Of a stretch of DNA of 64,000 bases, positions 34,861-44,862 are shown one piece after another. Origin of the DNA: Agriotes lineatus (taxonomy: Eukaryota; Arthropoda; Insecta; Coleoptera; Elateridae). The stretch lies in the NCBI GenBank assembly GCA_940337035.1, contig OW679195.1, forward strand, positions 171,216,015 through 171,280,014. Direction: 5' to 3'. Made by a program: the position numbers and the translations under genes. The notes under the pieces were generated by a model. That model had not been told where the DNA came from. It was given only the letters and a program-made list of their open reading frames with translations, and ran no database searches. How positions within the stretch are numbered: position 1 is the first letter of the stretch; every line of letters begins with the position of its first letter.

Positions 34861-34866
34861 TTTATT
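34861..34866 (-). promoter_or_regulatory. Candidate polyadenylation signal AATAAA
   Basis: A minus-strand AATAAA lies 26 bases beyond the stop codon of the two-exon ORF at 34892-35673. Confidence 0.5.
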
Positions 34867-34891
34867 GGGTTACAATATATTTACATTTAAA

Positions 34892-35673
34892 TTAACGCTT
34901 AAAACTACAAGAAAGACACATATACACAAAAACTAGGCTATCCTCGGGCGCCGGTGCCAGGCTCGTCGATGGGGCGGGCTTTCCTGGCGACAGGAGGCGG
35001 GGAACGTGGCCTCGCCTTGGACCTGGCCTTCCGGGGGGGGGGGGGGGGGCACAGCTCGTGGCGTGCGCCGGGGGCGTTCTCGTTGGAGCGTCGAGCGTGA
35101 CTAGGTAGTAGTCGACCTTTTGGGGGCGGCGGCGACAGCGCGGCGTCGTCCGGGAGGCACTGGCTCGAGCTTCGGCAGGGGGGGGGGGGGGGTCTGTGAG
35201 ATCGCCGTTCTTTGCCAGCGGGGGCCACGGTGGGAGCTGCTGTCGGCGCAGGTGGCCCGCCACAGGGCTTTTAGTTCGGCCGCCTTGTCCGTCAGGCGCA
35301 CCTCCAGGTCCCAAGTGAGGATCCGTGGACGGGTCGTTCGGCCGGCGGCTAAGGAGGGCAAAGGGCGTGTCCCGAATCCGCTTTACCAGGGGGCTCTTAC
35401 GGGGGATGGCCAATTTCGGGTCGCTGTCGTCGGGATCTGGGGTCGGTGGCTTCGTTGGAGTAGGGACCGTTCCCGTGGAGAGGAGCAGCTCCTGGTACCG
35501 GGCGAGGGCGACCTGGGCCAGATGAGAATCCGGGGGTGTCTTGGGGGACGGGTCGAACAGCTCCTGGATACGGCGGTTTCTGCAACATAAGGCTCGTTGT
35601 AAAGCGATGGCCGCAGGACTGAACCTCCGCTGGGTCGGGGCTGTGCTTACGTAGCAGACGTGGGGGTGTCCAT
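34892..35673 (-). CDS. GC-rich two-exon gene of unknown function
   Basis: Minus-strand ATG at 35673-35671 in a near-ideal context (CCACCATGG). Exon 1 codes MDTPTSA plus two bases to 35651. Donor CTAC/GTAAGC (intron 35650-35580, 71 bases), acceptor TTATGTTGCAG. Exon 2 then continues in frame as TNRRIQELFDPSPKTPPDS to the stop at 34892, 236 residues in all. The protein is rich in Pro and Arg, with PLVKRIRDTPFALLSRRP as a likely ordered patch. No domain recognised. Two G runs (35033-35049, 35178-35192) lie in the second half. An alternative frame there (DLEVRLTDKAAELKALWRAT) looks more protein-like, so the true C-terminus is uncertain. May be a host gene or a transposon-derived module. Confidence 0.5.
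35033..35192. repeat. Two poly-G runs
   Basis: Runs of 17 G (35033-35049) and 15 G (35178-35192). Such runs are prone to length error in sequencing and in vivo, so reading frames across them should not be trusted. Confidence 0.85.
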
Positions 35674-35905
35674 GGTGGACGGGCGGTTGTTGGCTCGGAG
35701 CTGACTTGGCGGTGGAATCGTCCTGGAAGCTGCGTGGGCTACTGGCTGATCCTGGAAACGGTCTGGGCCGTTGGATGATCCTAGGAACTGCCTGGGCCGT
35801 TGGATGATTCTGGAAGCTGAGTTGGCTGCTAGTGGACTCGGAGCTGGATGCTGTGTTGAGTTCGACTGGGCCGGATTGAGTGATATCCTATTGAAGAGGT
35901 CCGTC

Positions 35906-35912
35906 TATTTAA
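35906..35912 (-). promoter_or_regulatory. Possible TATA-like element
   Basis: A minus-strand TTAAATA lies about 235 bases before the ATG of the two-exon gene. Between them are imperfect 30-36-base repeats around GGGCCGTTGGATGAT (35755-35815), which would be 5' leader. Weak evidence. Confidence 0.3.
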
Positions 35913-36199
35913 GGGAGCCCCGTTCTTTGTTTGGTGCCTTCTCGACGCTTATTGGTCCAAGGAGGAGGGTGACTGCCTGTTTTTATGGATTTAGAAATTC
36001 CGGGTTTAATTACGCGGTGCGATTAATTAGCGACTTGATTGTCGCAATGAACGGCCGTCGAAACGCTGATCAAATTGGTACCAAATTCGATGGGTTTGGT
36101 GGCTCAATTCGCGGAGCGATTTGATTTTTCCTGGCCCTGCGTGTGCCAATACGTAGGTGTTTTTTTGTGCTCCGAATTTTTTTTTGCGATTCAGTGTGC

Positions 36200-37009
36200 T
36201 CCCTGATTCCATTACATGCGCTTTAATTTTCTCTATATTTTGATACTAGACAACCTTGTGTGTGATTTTTCCTATCGCCAATTTAATTGATTTATTTAAG
36301 TTCTACTGCATAGCAGATCATTTAAAATAATACGTACTACAGTTTTGAACCCTTTCAACATCTTGTACACTTTAATATTAATGTGCAATTAGATAAAGAT
36401 GTTGAATTCGATATTACATTCAATTTTTTTATATAACTTTAGAAGATGTATTGTTTATATGAGTCGTTTTTATTATTACATTTATTAGCTGTTTTAAAGG
36501 AGTTCTGAGAATTACAAGCCATCCGATCGACGGCTCCACATATTATTGTTCATAGTTTATTTTGTTTACTTATGAAATGTGCTTTAATAGCAAATATAAT
36601 AACTGGAGCGAAGATGCTTTTATTAGGAGGAACGGGGCATGTGAAAAATGGATTAGATGTGAATAGACCTTTGAGTTTGGTGTTAATTGTGCAATAAATA
36701 TATTTTGAAATGATTTGTTGTTTGGGGAGCTTTTACATTGTCTAAACCAAGTAACTTTGCATTTTCCGTACATATACATACGTGTATGTATTTATATTTT
36801 TAAAGTCTCCATAAATTTTTTCTATTACAATCCCGCATTAAGTTTTAGTACCAACACCTGACACTAACATCTCAACTCTGTCAGTGGCCACTACCCTTCT
36901 GCATATAAGTGCAGCGCGGCAATGACCTTAACCCACGGAATATTATTCCTGTTAGAGAAAAATACAATCCGACACGCTATTAACTATTTACTTGCAAATT
37001 TACAATTTC
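36200..37009. other. No recognisable gene
   Basis: AT-rich sequence between the GC-rich gene and the satellite. No supported feature. Confidence 0.4.
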
Positions 37010-38280
37010 ACAAAGGGCCAGAATGCAAAAATTGCACATTTTTCGTATTTAAAAATTGAGAAAATTAGGTAATCCCCCATCACAACCGAATCCAAAATTC
37101 TCTTAAAAAATACAATCCACCAGTAGAAAGTCTCCAAACAGCTCCCAACAGCGAATTTTACACAAATATTAATTTGAAGTTTTTTCTGATAATTTTCACA
37201 TTTTGCAACCCCCAAATGCACCTGGGCCGCAAAATTCCCATACCCCGAATTTTCTCACAAAATACAATCGACTCGTAGAAAGTCGCCAAAGAGCGAATGA
37301 CACACAAGTATTGATTTTAAAATTTTTCTAATAATTATAACTTTTGCCCCATTTTCCAACCCCCAAACTCACATGCGTCGCAAAATTACCACATCCCGAA
37401 TTCTCTCAAAAAATACAATTGACCAGTAGAAAGTTTCCAACCAGCGAATTTCAAACAAATATTAATTTTATAGATTTTCTGGTAATTATAACGATGTTCC
37501 CCATTTTGCAACTCCTAAATCTACCTAGGCTGCAAAATTCCCACGTCCCAAATTATCTTAAAAAATAGTAGAAAGTCTCGAAACAGCGAATTTTACGCAA
37601 ATAATAATATTAAGGTTTCTCTGATAATTATAACGTTTTCCCCATTTTGCAACCCCCAAATCCACCTGTGTCGCAAAATCTCACATTACATTTTCTTAAA
37701 AAATAAAATCGACCAGTAGAAAGTTTCCAAACAGCGAATTTCACACAAATTGTATTTTTAATTTTTTATGATAATTATAACGTTTTCCCCATTTTTCAAC
37801 CTCTAAATCCATCTCAGCCTCAAAATTCTCACATCCCGAATTTTCTTAAAAATGTAATCGATCAGTAGAAAGACCCCAAACAGCGAATTTTATACAAATA
37901 TTTATTTTAAGGTTTTTCTTATAATTATAACGTTTTCCCCATTTTGCAACCCCCAAATCCACCTGTGTCGCAAAATTCTTACATATCACATTTTCTTAAA
38001 AAATAAAATCGACCAGTAGAAAGTCTCCAAAACAGCGAATTTCCACAAATATTAATTTTAAATTTTTTCTAATAAGTATAACGTTTTCCCCATTTTGCAA
38101 CCTCTAAATCCATCTCAGCCGCAAAATTCCCACATCCCGAATTTTCTTAAAAATACAATCGACCAGTATAAAGTCTCCAAACAGTGAATTTCACACAAAT
38201 ATTGATTTTAAGGTTTTTCTGATAATTATAACGTGTTCCCCATTTTGCAACCCCTAAATCTACCGGAGCCGCAAAATGTT
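37010..38280. repeat. Satellite, period about 150 bp, about 8.5 copies
   Basis: The word CAGTAGAAAGT recurs near 37121, 37272, 37424, 37568, 37714, 37863, 38014 and 38164, always followed by AAACAGCGAATTT, AATTATAACGTTTTCCCCAT and TTTGCAACCCCCAAATCCAC. Copies are diverged by perhaps 10-15%. No coding capacity. The edges fade at both ends. Confidence 0.9.
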
Positions 38281-39335
38281 TAAAAACCCACGGATTCGTC
38301 CACATACTGCCAAAAACAAAATTCGACATTTTTTTCTTTCCCCCTGGTTATTTTATTTTCTTTTTTATTTTTATTTTGGTACTCAGCTAACAGCCACTAG
38401 GCTAATTATAGGCGTCGCTGTACATTTTATACGAACATTGAATTTTCTACAAATGCACCTCAGCTTTCCACCCCTGTAACTTTGCCCCCGTGTATCGCAG
38501 ACCCCAAAAACAGCCAGTGCGATGAGCGTTGGTTCATTTTCTTTACAACTAGCCCCAAATTGGATCTATCAAAAAGTATGCCATGTAGCAGCACCAAACG
38601 CTTTCGTGTCCCAAAAATTGTTTAAACCTCCGTATTTTCGCCCTCTCGAATCTTACATTTTCACAACCTTCCCAGAGAGTTCGCCCTTGACGAAATCTTC
38701 AAAATGACACCAACAACATTCACCTGCAATACGTACAACTCACAGAAATTACCGAAAACTGCGCATTTCGTTCAACATTTTCAATGTTAAAATTCAAAAC
38801 GATACAGCACAAATGAAGACCAATAATACAGGAAACTTTAGAAATTTCTCCTTTATTTTAGCTAAAATGTTACTGACCTTATTGATATTAACGTGTAATC
38901 TTTTGTTAAGTGCCATTTTAATTTTATATCAATTTTCCTAAGTACATTTAATGATGGTCAAAATTCATAAATGTTAAAAGCCACAAAACTAAGAGACTAA
39001 AGTTACCAAAATCATGTTTGGATATGCTGTGTAAAATTGACAACGCTGCATTTGTAGATAGTCTTACAAATATTTAACGTAAAAGTAATTGTACATGTTA
39101 TTTGAAATTCCATTTAAACAGCTAAAATGGAATATTTTCCAAGGCCAACCCAACTGAAAATAAGGTATGAACGAAGTATAGTTTCAGCTAGCCCACTTGA
39201 TTTTATTGTTTTGTGAGTGGCTTAGACTTATGGTTTATAGTAAAATACATAAGAACTAATTATGCATTTTATATCTTAGCACCAATATTATTTCATTTAC
39301 AAACATTTCATCACAAGAAAAGTTTAATACAGACC
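38281..39335. other. No recognisable gene
   Basis: No domain-bearing frame. The small ORFs at 38276-38479 and 38522-38707 show no recognisable features. Confidence 0.4.
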
Positions 39336-39905
39336 TGCTAGGAGAACTTGCAACCATGACAACTTATGACTGTTAAGAGGAACGAGGACCATCTTCTTTT
39401 GATAATGTCGTAGCTGGGGATGAAACATGGTTATCTAGCTACCTGTGATCCATAAACTAAAAATCACCACGGCCAAAACAAAGAAAATTATGGCAACTGT
39501 GTTCTGGAATGGTCATGGTGTTATTTCGTGAACCACAGTCAACAGCCAGCGGTACATACTGACGTTAAATAAGCTGAAGGAAACCATTAGAAAGAAAAGA
39601 CCACCAAATGTGCACAGTACTGCCTGCAATACAAAATCTCATACATCATTTGCCATTCTGGAGACAACCCAGAAACACGAATGGTCAATTATGCCCCGTA
39701 CAGCTTTTCGTCCTGATTTAGCTCCGTTGAACTTCCACTTGTTTGGGCAAATGAAAAAAGTTTGAAGGAGATCAAATTTGACTCACTTGAGGAAGTGAAA
39801 GTGGCTGTAAAACAGTTGGTAAAAAATACCAATTAATCTTTTTCTAAAGTAGATTTCAGCAATGGGTTAAAAGCTGGCATACAGGTTTAAATTTTTAAAA
39901 TATTT
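39336..39905 (+). pseudogene. mariner-like transposase relic
   Basis: The plus strand in shifting frames gives VAGDETWLSSY (first catalytic Asp block of mariner transposases), then SPRPKQRK, a region equivalent to VFWNGHGV, RKKRPPNVHS, RTAFRPDLAPLNFHLFGQMK (third Asp block) and KFDSLEEVKVAVKQLVKN. There are many stops and indels. The second Asp block (HHDNAPAH in the family) is not readable. Flanking terminal repeats not identified. Confidence 0.75.
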
Positions 39906-40024
39906 TTTCAGTTAGACCTGGCATTATTGTATACGTTACGTACGTATGTTGTAGAAATGTTGTTTTATTTGCTGTTGTTATTAATTAGTTTTTGTTTTAA
40001 AAATGAAATGGTGTGTTTGTTTGT

Positions 40025-40335
40025 AATGGACAAGGTCTAGGCATGCTGAGTACAAGGTACCTTAGACACCGACTGCTTTGGTCATATGGTCAAAGTCCTA
40101 CTTAGAATTTTGCCGAGACTAAGGAGTTCGAACCCTAGCAAGGGATCTTTTACAGGCTACAGATCGTAGTAACATGGGACCCACGGCTTTACATCTTTTC
40201 CGAATGATGGCATTCTGTAGAGGCTTTCCATCCGTATTTTTTCATTTCTAAAAACCTCACCGGGATCGGGGATCGAACTCTCGATCATTAGATCAGTAGA
40301 CAGAATATTTAACCATTGAGCTACGGAGCCCGATG
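40025..40335 (-). mobile_element. tRNA-derived SINE (minus strand)
   Basis: The minus strand begins GGGCTCCGTAGCTCAATGGT (A box) and has GAGAGTTCGATCCC (B box) about 50 bases later. The body follows with GGAAAAGATGTAAAGCCGTG and GGTCCCATG, a block common in arthropod tRNA-SINEs. The acceptor ends do not pair, so it is not a tRNA gene. Confidence 0.8.
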
Positions 40336-40344
40336 AAATGGTGT

Positions 40345-42111
40345 TAGTGTTAGCGTCGACTATCTATAGGAATCTTTGTATTTGCAGTTATCTGTTTATT
40401 AGGATTTATTACTACTTTTTAACCCAAGGACAACTACTAAAGTGTTGTATAATTGAAGTGAAACACCTAGTATAAAGATATCCTATAATTCGAAATCGGT
40501 ATACATTCAAAAGAACATTTTTAAAATCATGATTTTATACAAACTACATAAGAAAATAAAAAATATTGGATAAGGCCAGCTGTTGAATTCCATGTGCATG
40601 TCTTAGTAAGTACCACAATCAACGTAATTAATCAGCTGCTGCCATTTTGCATTAATCATCCTAAATATTTGTCTAAACGTTTAGATATAAATCTAAATGA
40701 TGTAATTTCATTCACCATTGTTTTGAACTCCAGTTAGAAAATATGATAATTTAAAAAATCTTATGTTCTTATGAGAAAGGCAATATTGTAATAAACATAC
40801 CTTTATTTGACAAGTCACATATAGATGAATTAATTACTGTAAGTATGTGAATTAATCTAAGACACTGACTTTGCTTTCCATAACCGCTTCTGTCCATTTT
40901 TTATAGTCGTACTGTACTTCTAAGAAATTAAAATAATTGTTACGTTTGTTTCGTAAGGTCATATATGGGCTTTTCTCGAAAAATTAAAAATCGACTCTAT
41001 TTTCTTTACTGCTTTCGAAAAAATTAAGATCGCCACTCGTTAGGGTCTCCTTGACGCAGACGATCTATTTCATAGTAAGAATAGAAAATGTTCGTCTACT
41101 CGAAGCTGTACTGCAGGTTTATGGAGTTTGTAACAACTTCTAAATGATACCTTTTGACCGCAGATTTCTTGAAAAACATTACAGTTTTCAATTTTCCGTA
41201 AAGAGATTTAGCAGCTGTCAGTTCTTTACACGGCAATAAAATTCCCAGGGAAGATTGATGTTGAATGTTATCATGATCTTATTCATCGGCAGCTGAAATA
41301 GCTTTTAGCAGTTCTTTATTATTACTGAATCGTTTAGACAGTTCTACTAAAATTGTATCAATTATCTTATTAAAAATAGGTTTCAGTCTGTATCGGGTTC
41401 TAGTTTGATATATTAGTTCCACGTTGCACTTCGTTAATTTCAAAAGCGCCTGTAGTACTAAACTGAATGGGTTTTTGCATAATAATTTTCACCATTTCGC
41501 ATATTTGTTGTAGAGCTTTAATTATTATTATTATTCTGGGCAGGCTTGGACTGATTACTGCATTCCGACATTTCGGCGAATAGTTTTCACCGTTTTGAAT
41601 TATTTTCTCGACGTTTTAAATGTTTAAAGTAGGTGATTTATGACAGAAAGTTTAATATACGCTGCAAAGATCAGAAATTTAAGCTTGTATGTAATTCAAG
41701 TGTATTTCTATTACAATTGTTGATTTCGGACTGCGGTTTGCGATTTTATAATTGGTTATCGATGGTTGTGTTTTTAATATTTTTCTCATGAAAATTACCT
41801 ACATAAAATCGAAACTTAAGTTTCGTCATTTTTGCTTCGGCGGTACCGCAACTCCAGTTTGGCCTGAGACTTGGCGGATTTTATGACAATCTACAGATGT
41901 AAAGTACTTTAAAAAAACGAAGTCATCAAAGTTTACTGTTCCCAGTCTAATTTGTACATAGTAGGAAGTCGCTAATTCGGAGATTAAAAAGTTTTGCATT
42001 TATTTCATTCAAGTATGAGCAAATTAAGTTGTAGTGATCATGGCCACCGCCAGGGAGGTGTAAAAAATTGAGGGATAAATAGAAAAGTACTTTTTAATAT
42101 CGGGATGAAAG
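40345..42111. other. AT-rich stretch with no recognisable gene
   Basis: No supported ORF or repeat. It ends at the target duplication of Gypsy element 2. Confidence 0.45.
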
Positions 42112-42116
42112 GTATT

Positions 42117-42843
42117 ATTGCGAGACGCCTAAAGTCGGGGTAACTGGCAATCCTTTTAATTGAAACACACTCGGACACGAAGACCAAAGCTACTGAGATT
42201 AATAAGAACACTTAAGTAGATACAAATACTTGAATTTATTTTTCTGCCGTTTACAGAAACCTTAAGTTTACGTATTTACATCTTCTTATTAACTGTCTTA
42301 ATTCTAAGTCCATTCTGACCAAGAAAGCTCGGTGGGCGTTTACAAAGTTCCCTATAACCTATCAGAGCTGGTCTAAATTTTGGACATTTGGCATTACGCG
42401 GACGTGACCGTTCATAATAGTTCTATGAATTTTTACAAGCTTGAGGATTTCCCATGGTGAAATGTGGCCTGTTCGGACCCTTAGTAAATTACCGCTATAA
42501 AGATTTAAAATTCTACTAAAGCATTTGGTCCCAGCTGCAAATAATTTTTATGATCGAGTTGCAACCGTTGCTTCTTCTAATCACGTACCGGTCATATACA
42601 TCACTCAATATTTCGGTTTATGAAGTAAACGCTGCATAAACTTACTCTAATCTTATTCGTGAGATTGGAATATCTCCAGCTTCCCAAGCGAAAGGCACGT
42701 TTCTAAACATCCGCTTGTTGTAATTTAAATATGACATTTTCCTACGAATTTTACCTTAAAATATTATACAGATGGCTTACAGCTAACTAAAGTACAGTAT
42801 ATTCCTACATAGTTCATTAAATTAAAGAACGCAAATCGTAACA
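42117..42843 (-). repeat. 3' LTR of element 2
   Basis: Near-identical to 48575-49301. Visible differences: GAATTTAT/GCATTTAT, CCCTATAAC/CCCAATAAC and AAATAATTT/AAATAGTTT. Confidence 0.95.
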
Positions 42844-43051
42844 GTTGCCCCCGGATTAAGATAGTCTTTGGGGTTTAAATCTATCGATTTTTACACCACA
42901 AGACGTTCTTCTTTCGCACTTAAGCAATACCAGTCATAAATCTCAGAACTATATGGTCTCATTATGCTTACCCTAATTTAACTAACCTACGTGAATTAAC
43001 ATCAGTTATCTGGTGTAATTGTCAGTACTACTTTGGTTCTCGGTGACTTAA

Positions 43052-44734
43052 CTAAACAAAATACCTAGATAAGGAATCCACGTTTCCGCATTTCTTTCCC
43101 GGTTTATAGAGAACAGTGAAATTTAACATTTGTAAAATTAATGACCACCGCAGTAATCTGCCATTCTTATTGCTCATCTGCCGTAACCAGGTCAAAGGAC
43201 AGTGATCCGTTTCTACGGTAAAATGGCTCAGAAACAAATAAGGCTTTAATTTTCCGACTGCCCAGACTAAAGCTGCACATTCGAGTTCACTTGCGCTATA
43301 AGCTTGCTCCCTATCCGTGAGTTTTTTGCTCAGATACAGCACCGGATGCTCTTCTTGATTAGCATCTCGTTGCGATAAAGTCACCCCCATTCCTCGCTTC
43401 GAACAATCGGTTTGTACTATAAATTCACGGGAATAATCTGGAGCTCTCAACACCTTACCGCTCATTAATTCGTCCTTCAATCTTTGGAAGGCAACTTCTT
43501 TCTGATCATCCCATTCTACTCTGGTTTTCGCATTTTTCCGTAATGCGTCTGTAAGTGGACTAGATATGTCTGCATAGTTCGGGACGTAATGATTATAATA
43601 CCCAGTGATCCCGAGAAATGATCGAATATCCCGTTTGGTTTGGGGACGTTGAAACTCCTGTATGGCCGCTACCTTTACCTCCGACGGTTGTCTAAATCCC
43701 TGACCTATTTTATGTCCCAGATATATCACCTCGGCTTTTCCCCACTCACACTTCTTAGCCTTTATTGTTAGGCCTGCTTGATGCATTGCCTTGAATACCG
43801 CACGTAGATGTCCTAAATGCTCCTCCCAAGTCATCGAATGTACCGCCACATCGTCCAAAAATGGTTCTGCGAAATCGTCCATTCCCTCCAATATGGTGTC
43901 CATTAGCCGCTGAAACGAAAATGGAGCAGATTGCAGCCCGAACGCTAACGTCACTGGTTCGAAAACTCCACGATGCGTTATGAAAGCAGCATATTTACTT
44001 GCTCTTTCAGTCATCCCTATTTGCCAGTAGGCTCTTACTACATCGATTAAACTCAGGTATCTGGCCTTGCTGCATTTTTCCACACATGCTTCTATATTAG
44101 GAACAGGATGTTGCTGTGGCACCGTAATAGCATTTAACGCTCTGTAGTCGATCACAGGCCTTGGATCCTTCCCTTCAGCCTCCACAATCATCATAGGCGA
44201 TGAATACTCGCTGTTACTGGGCCTAATTACTCCCAATTTTAACATTTTATCGATTTCTTTGTCGATAATCTCGCGTACCCTCGGTGAGTGTGAATACGCT
44301 CGAGTTCGGATAATTTTTTCCTCTTTGAGAGCAATATCGTGTTCCACTAAGTTGGTTCTTCCGGGTCGATTTGAAAATAACCCTGGAAATTCTTGGATTA
44401 ATTCCTCCAAGCTTTTCATTTGGATTTCCGTGAGTTTTCCTACCCCTTTGGCTTGTTTCAACACTTCCGAAGCACTTAAGATTTCGGTGTCTTCTATTTC
44501 CAGTTCTGGAAGATCGAGTTCTGCTCCTTCTTCCCCAGGTTGTTTGATTACTATCGCAATAACTTCAGCCTTTTCAAAATAAAGTTTCAACAAATTGACG
44601 TGGACAAGAGTTTGTTTACGTTTTCCCGATATTTCTTTAATTATATAATTCGTATCGGAAATTTTCTCCACAATTTCTTTGGGTCCAGTCCACTGCATCT
44701 GCAATTTGTTGGTCCTGGCTTGCTGATACAACAT
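43052..44734 (-). CDS. Reverse transcriptase and RNase H (element 2)
   Basis: 560 codons open. The first 35 or so residues (TGPKEIVEKISDTNYIIKEI) are the tail of the integrase GPY region. RT follows: DKMLKLGVIRPSNSEYSSPM, VIDYRALNAITVPQQHPVPN, FGLQSAPFSFQRLMDTILEG, catalytic FLDDVAVHS, and KAEVIYLGHKIGQGFRQPSE. RNase H: EFIVQTDCSKRGMGVTLSQR, ASELECAALVWAV and FTVETDHCPLTWL. It ends GNVDSLSRYFV. Catalytic residues of both domains appear intact. The apparent ATG is not the original start; the frame was continuous with integrase before the 67-bp duplication. Confidence 0.95.
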   Translation of the reverse strand: MLYQQARTNKLQMQWTGPKEIVEKISDTNYIIKEISGKRKQTLVHVNLLKLYFEKAEVIAIVIKQPGEEGAELDLPELEIEDTEILSASEVLKQAKGVGKLTEIQMKSLEELIQEFPGLFSNRPGRTNLVEHDIALKEEKIIRTRAYSHSPRVREIIDKEIDKMLKLGVIRPSNSEYSSPMMIVEAEGKDPRPVIDYRALNAITVPQQHPVPNIEACVEKCSKARYLSLIDVVRAYWQIGMTERASKYAAFITHRGVFEPVTLAFGLQSAPFSFQRLMDTILEGMDDFAEPFLDDVAVHSMTWEEHLGHLRAVFKAMHQAGLTIKAKKCEWGKAEVIYLGHKIGQGFRQPSEVKVAAIQEFQRPQTKRDIRSFLGITGYYNHYVPNYADISSPLTDALRKNAKTRVEWDDQKEVAFQRLKDELMSGKVLRAPDYSREFIVQTDCSKRGMGVTLSQRDANQEEHPVLYLSKKLTDREQAYSASELECAALVWAVGKLKPYLFLSHFTVETDHCPLTWLRQMSNKNGRLLRWSLILQMLNFTVLYKPGKKCGNVDSLSRYFV

Positions 44735-44862
44735 AACCTTCTCGCCAACCTCGTAATATGAAGCCTTCGCCTTCAGATCATAATAACCTTTTGATCAACA
44801 TAACCTTCTCGCCAACCTCGTAATATGAAGCCTTCGCCTTCAGATCATAATAACCTTTTGAT
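44729..44862. repeat. 67-bp perfect tandem duplication that breaks pol
   Basis: 44729-44795 is repeated exactly at 44796-44862 (unit starts CAACATAACCTTCTCGCC). Sixty-seven is not a multiple of three, so the integrase frame ends in unrelated residues at 44778 and the RT frame resumes separately. Perfect identity implies a very recent event. Confidence 0.95.
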
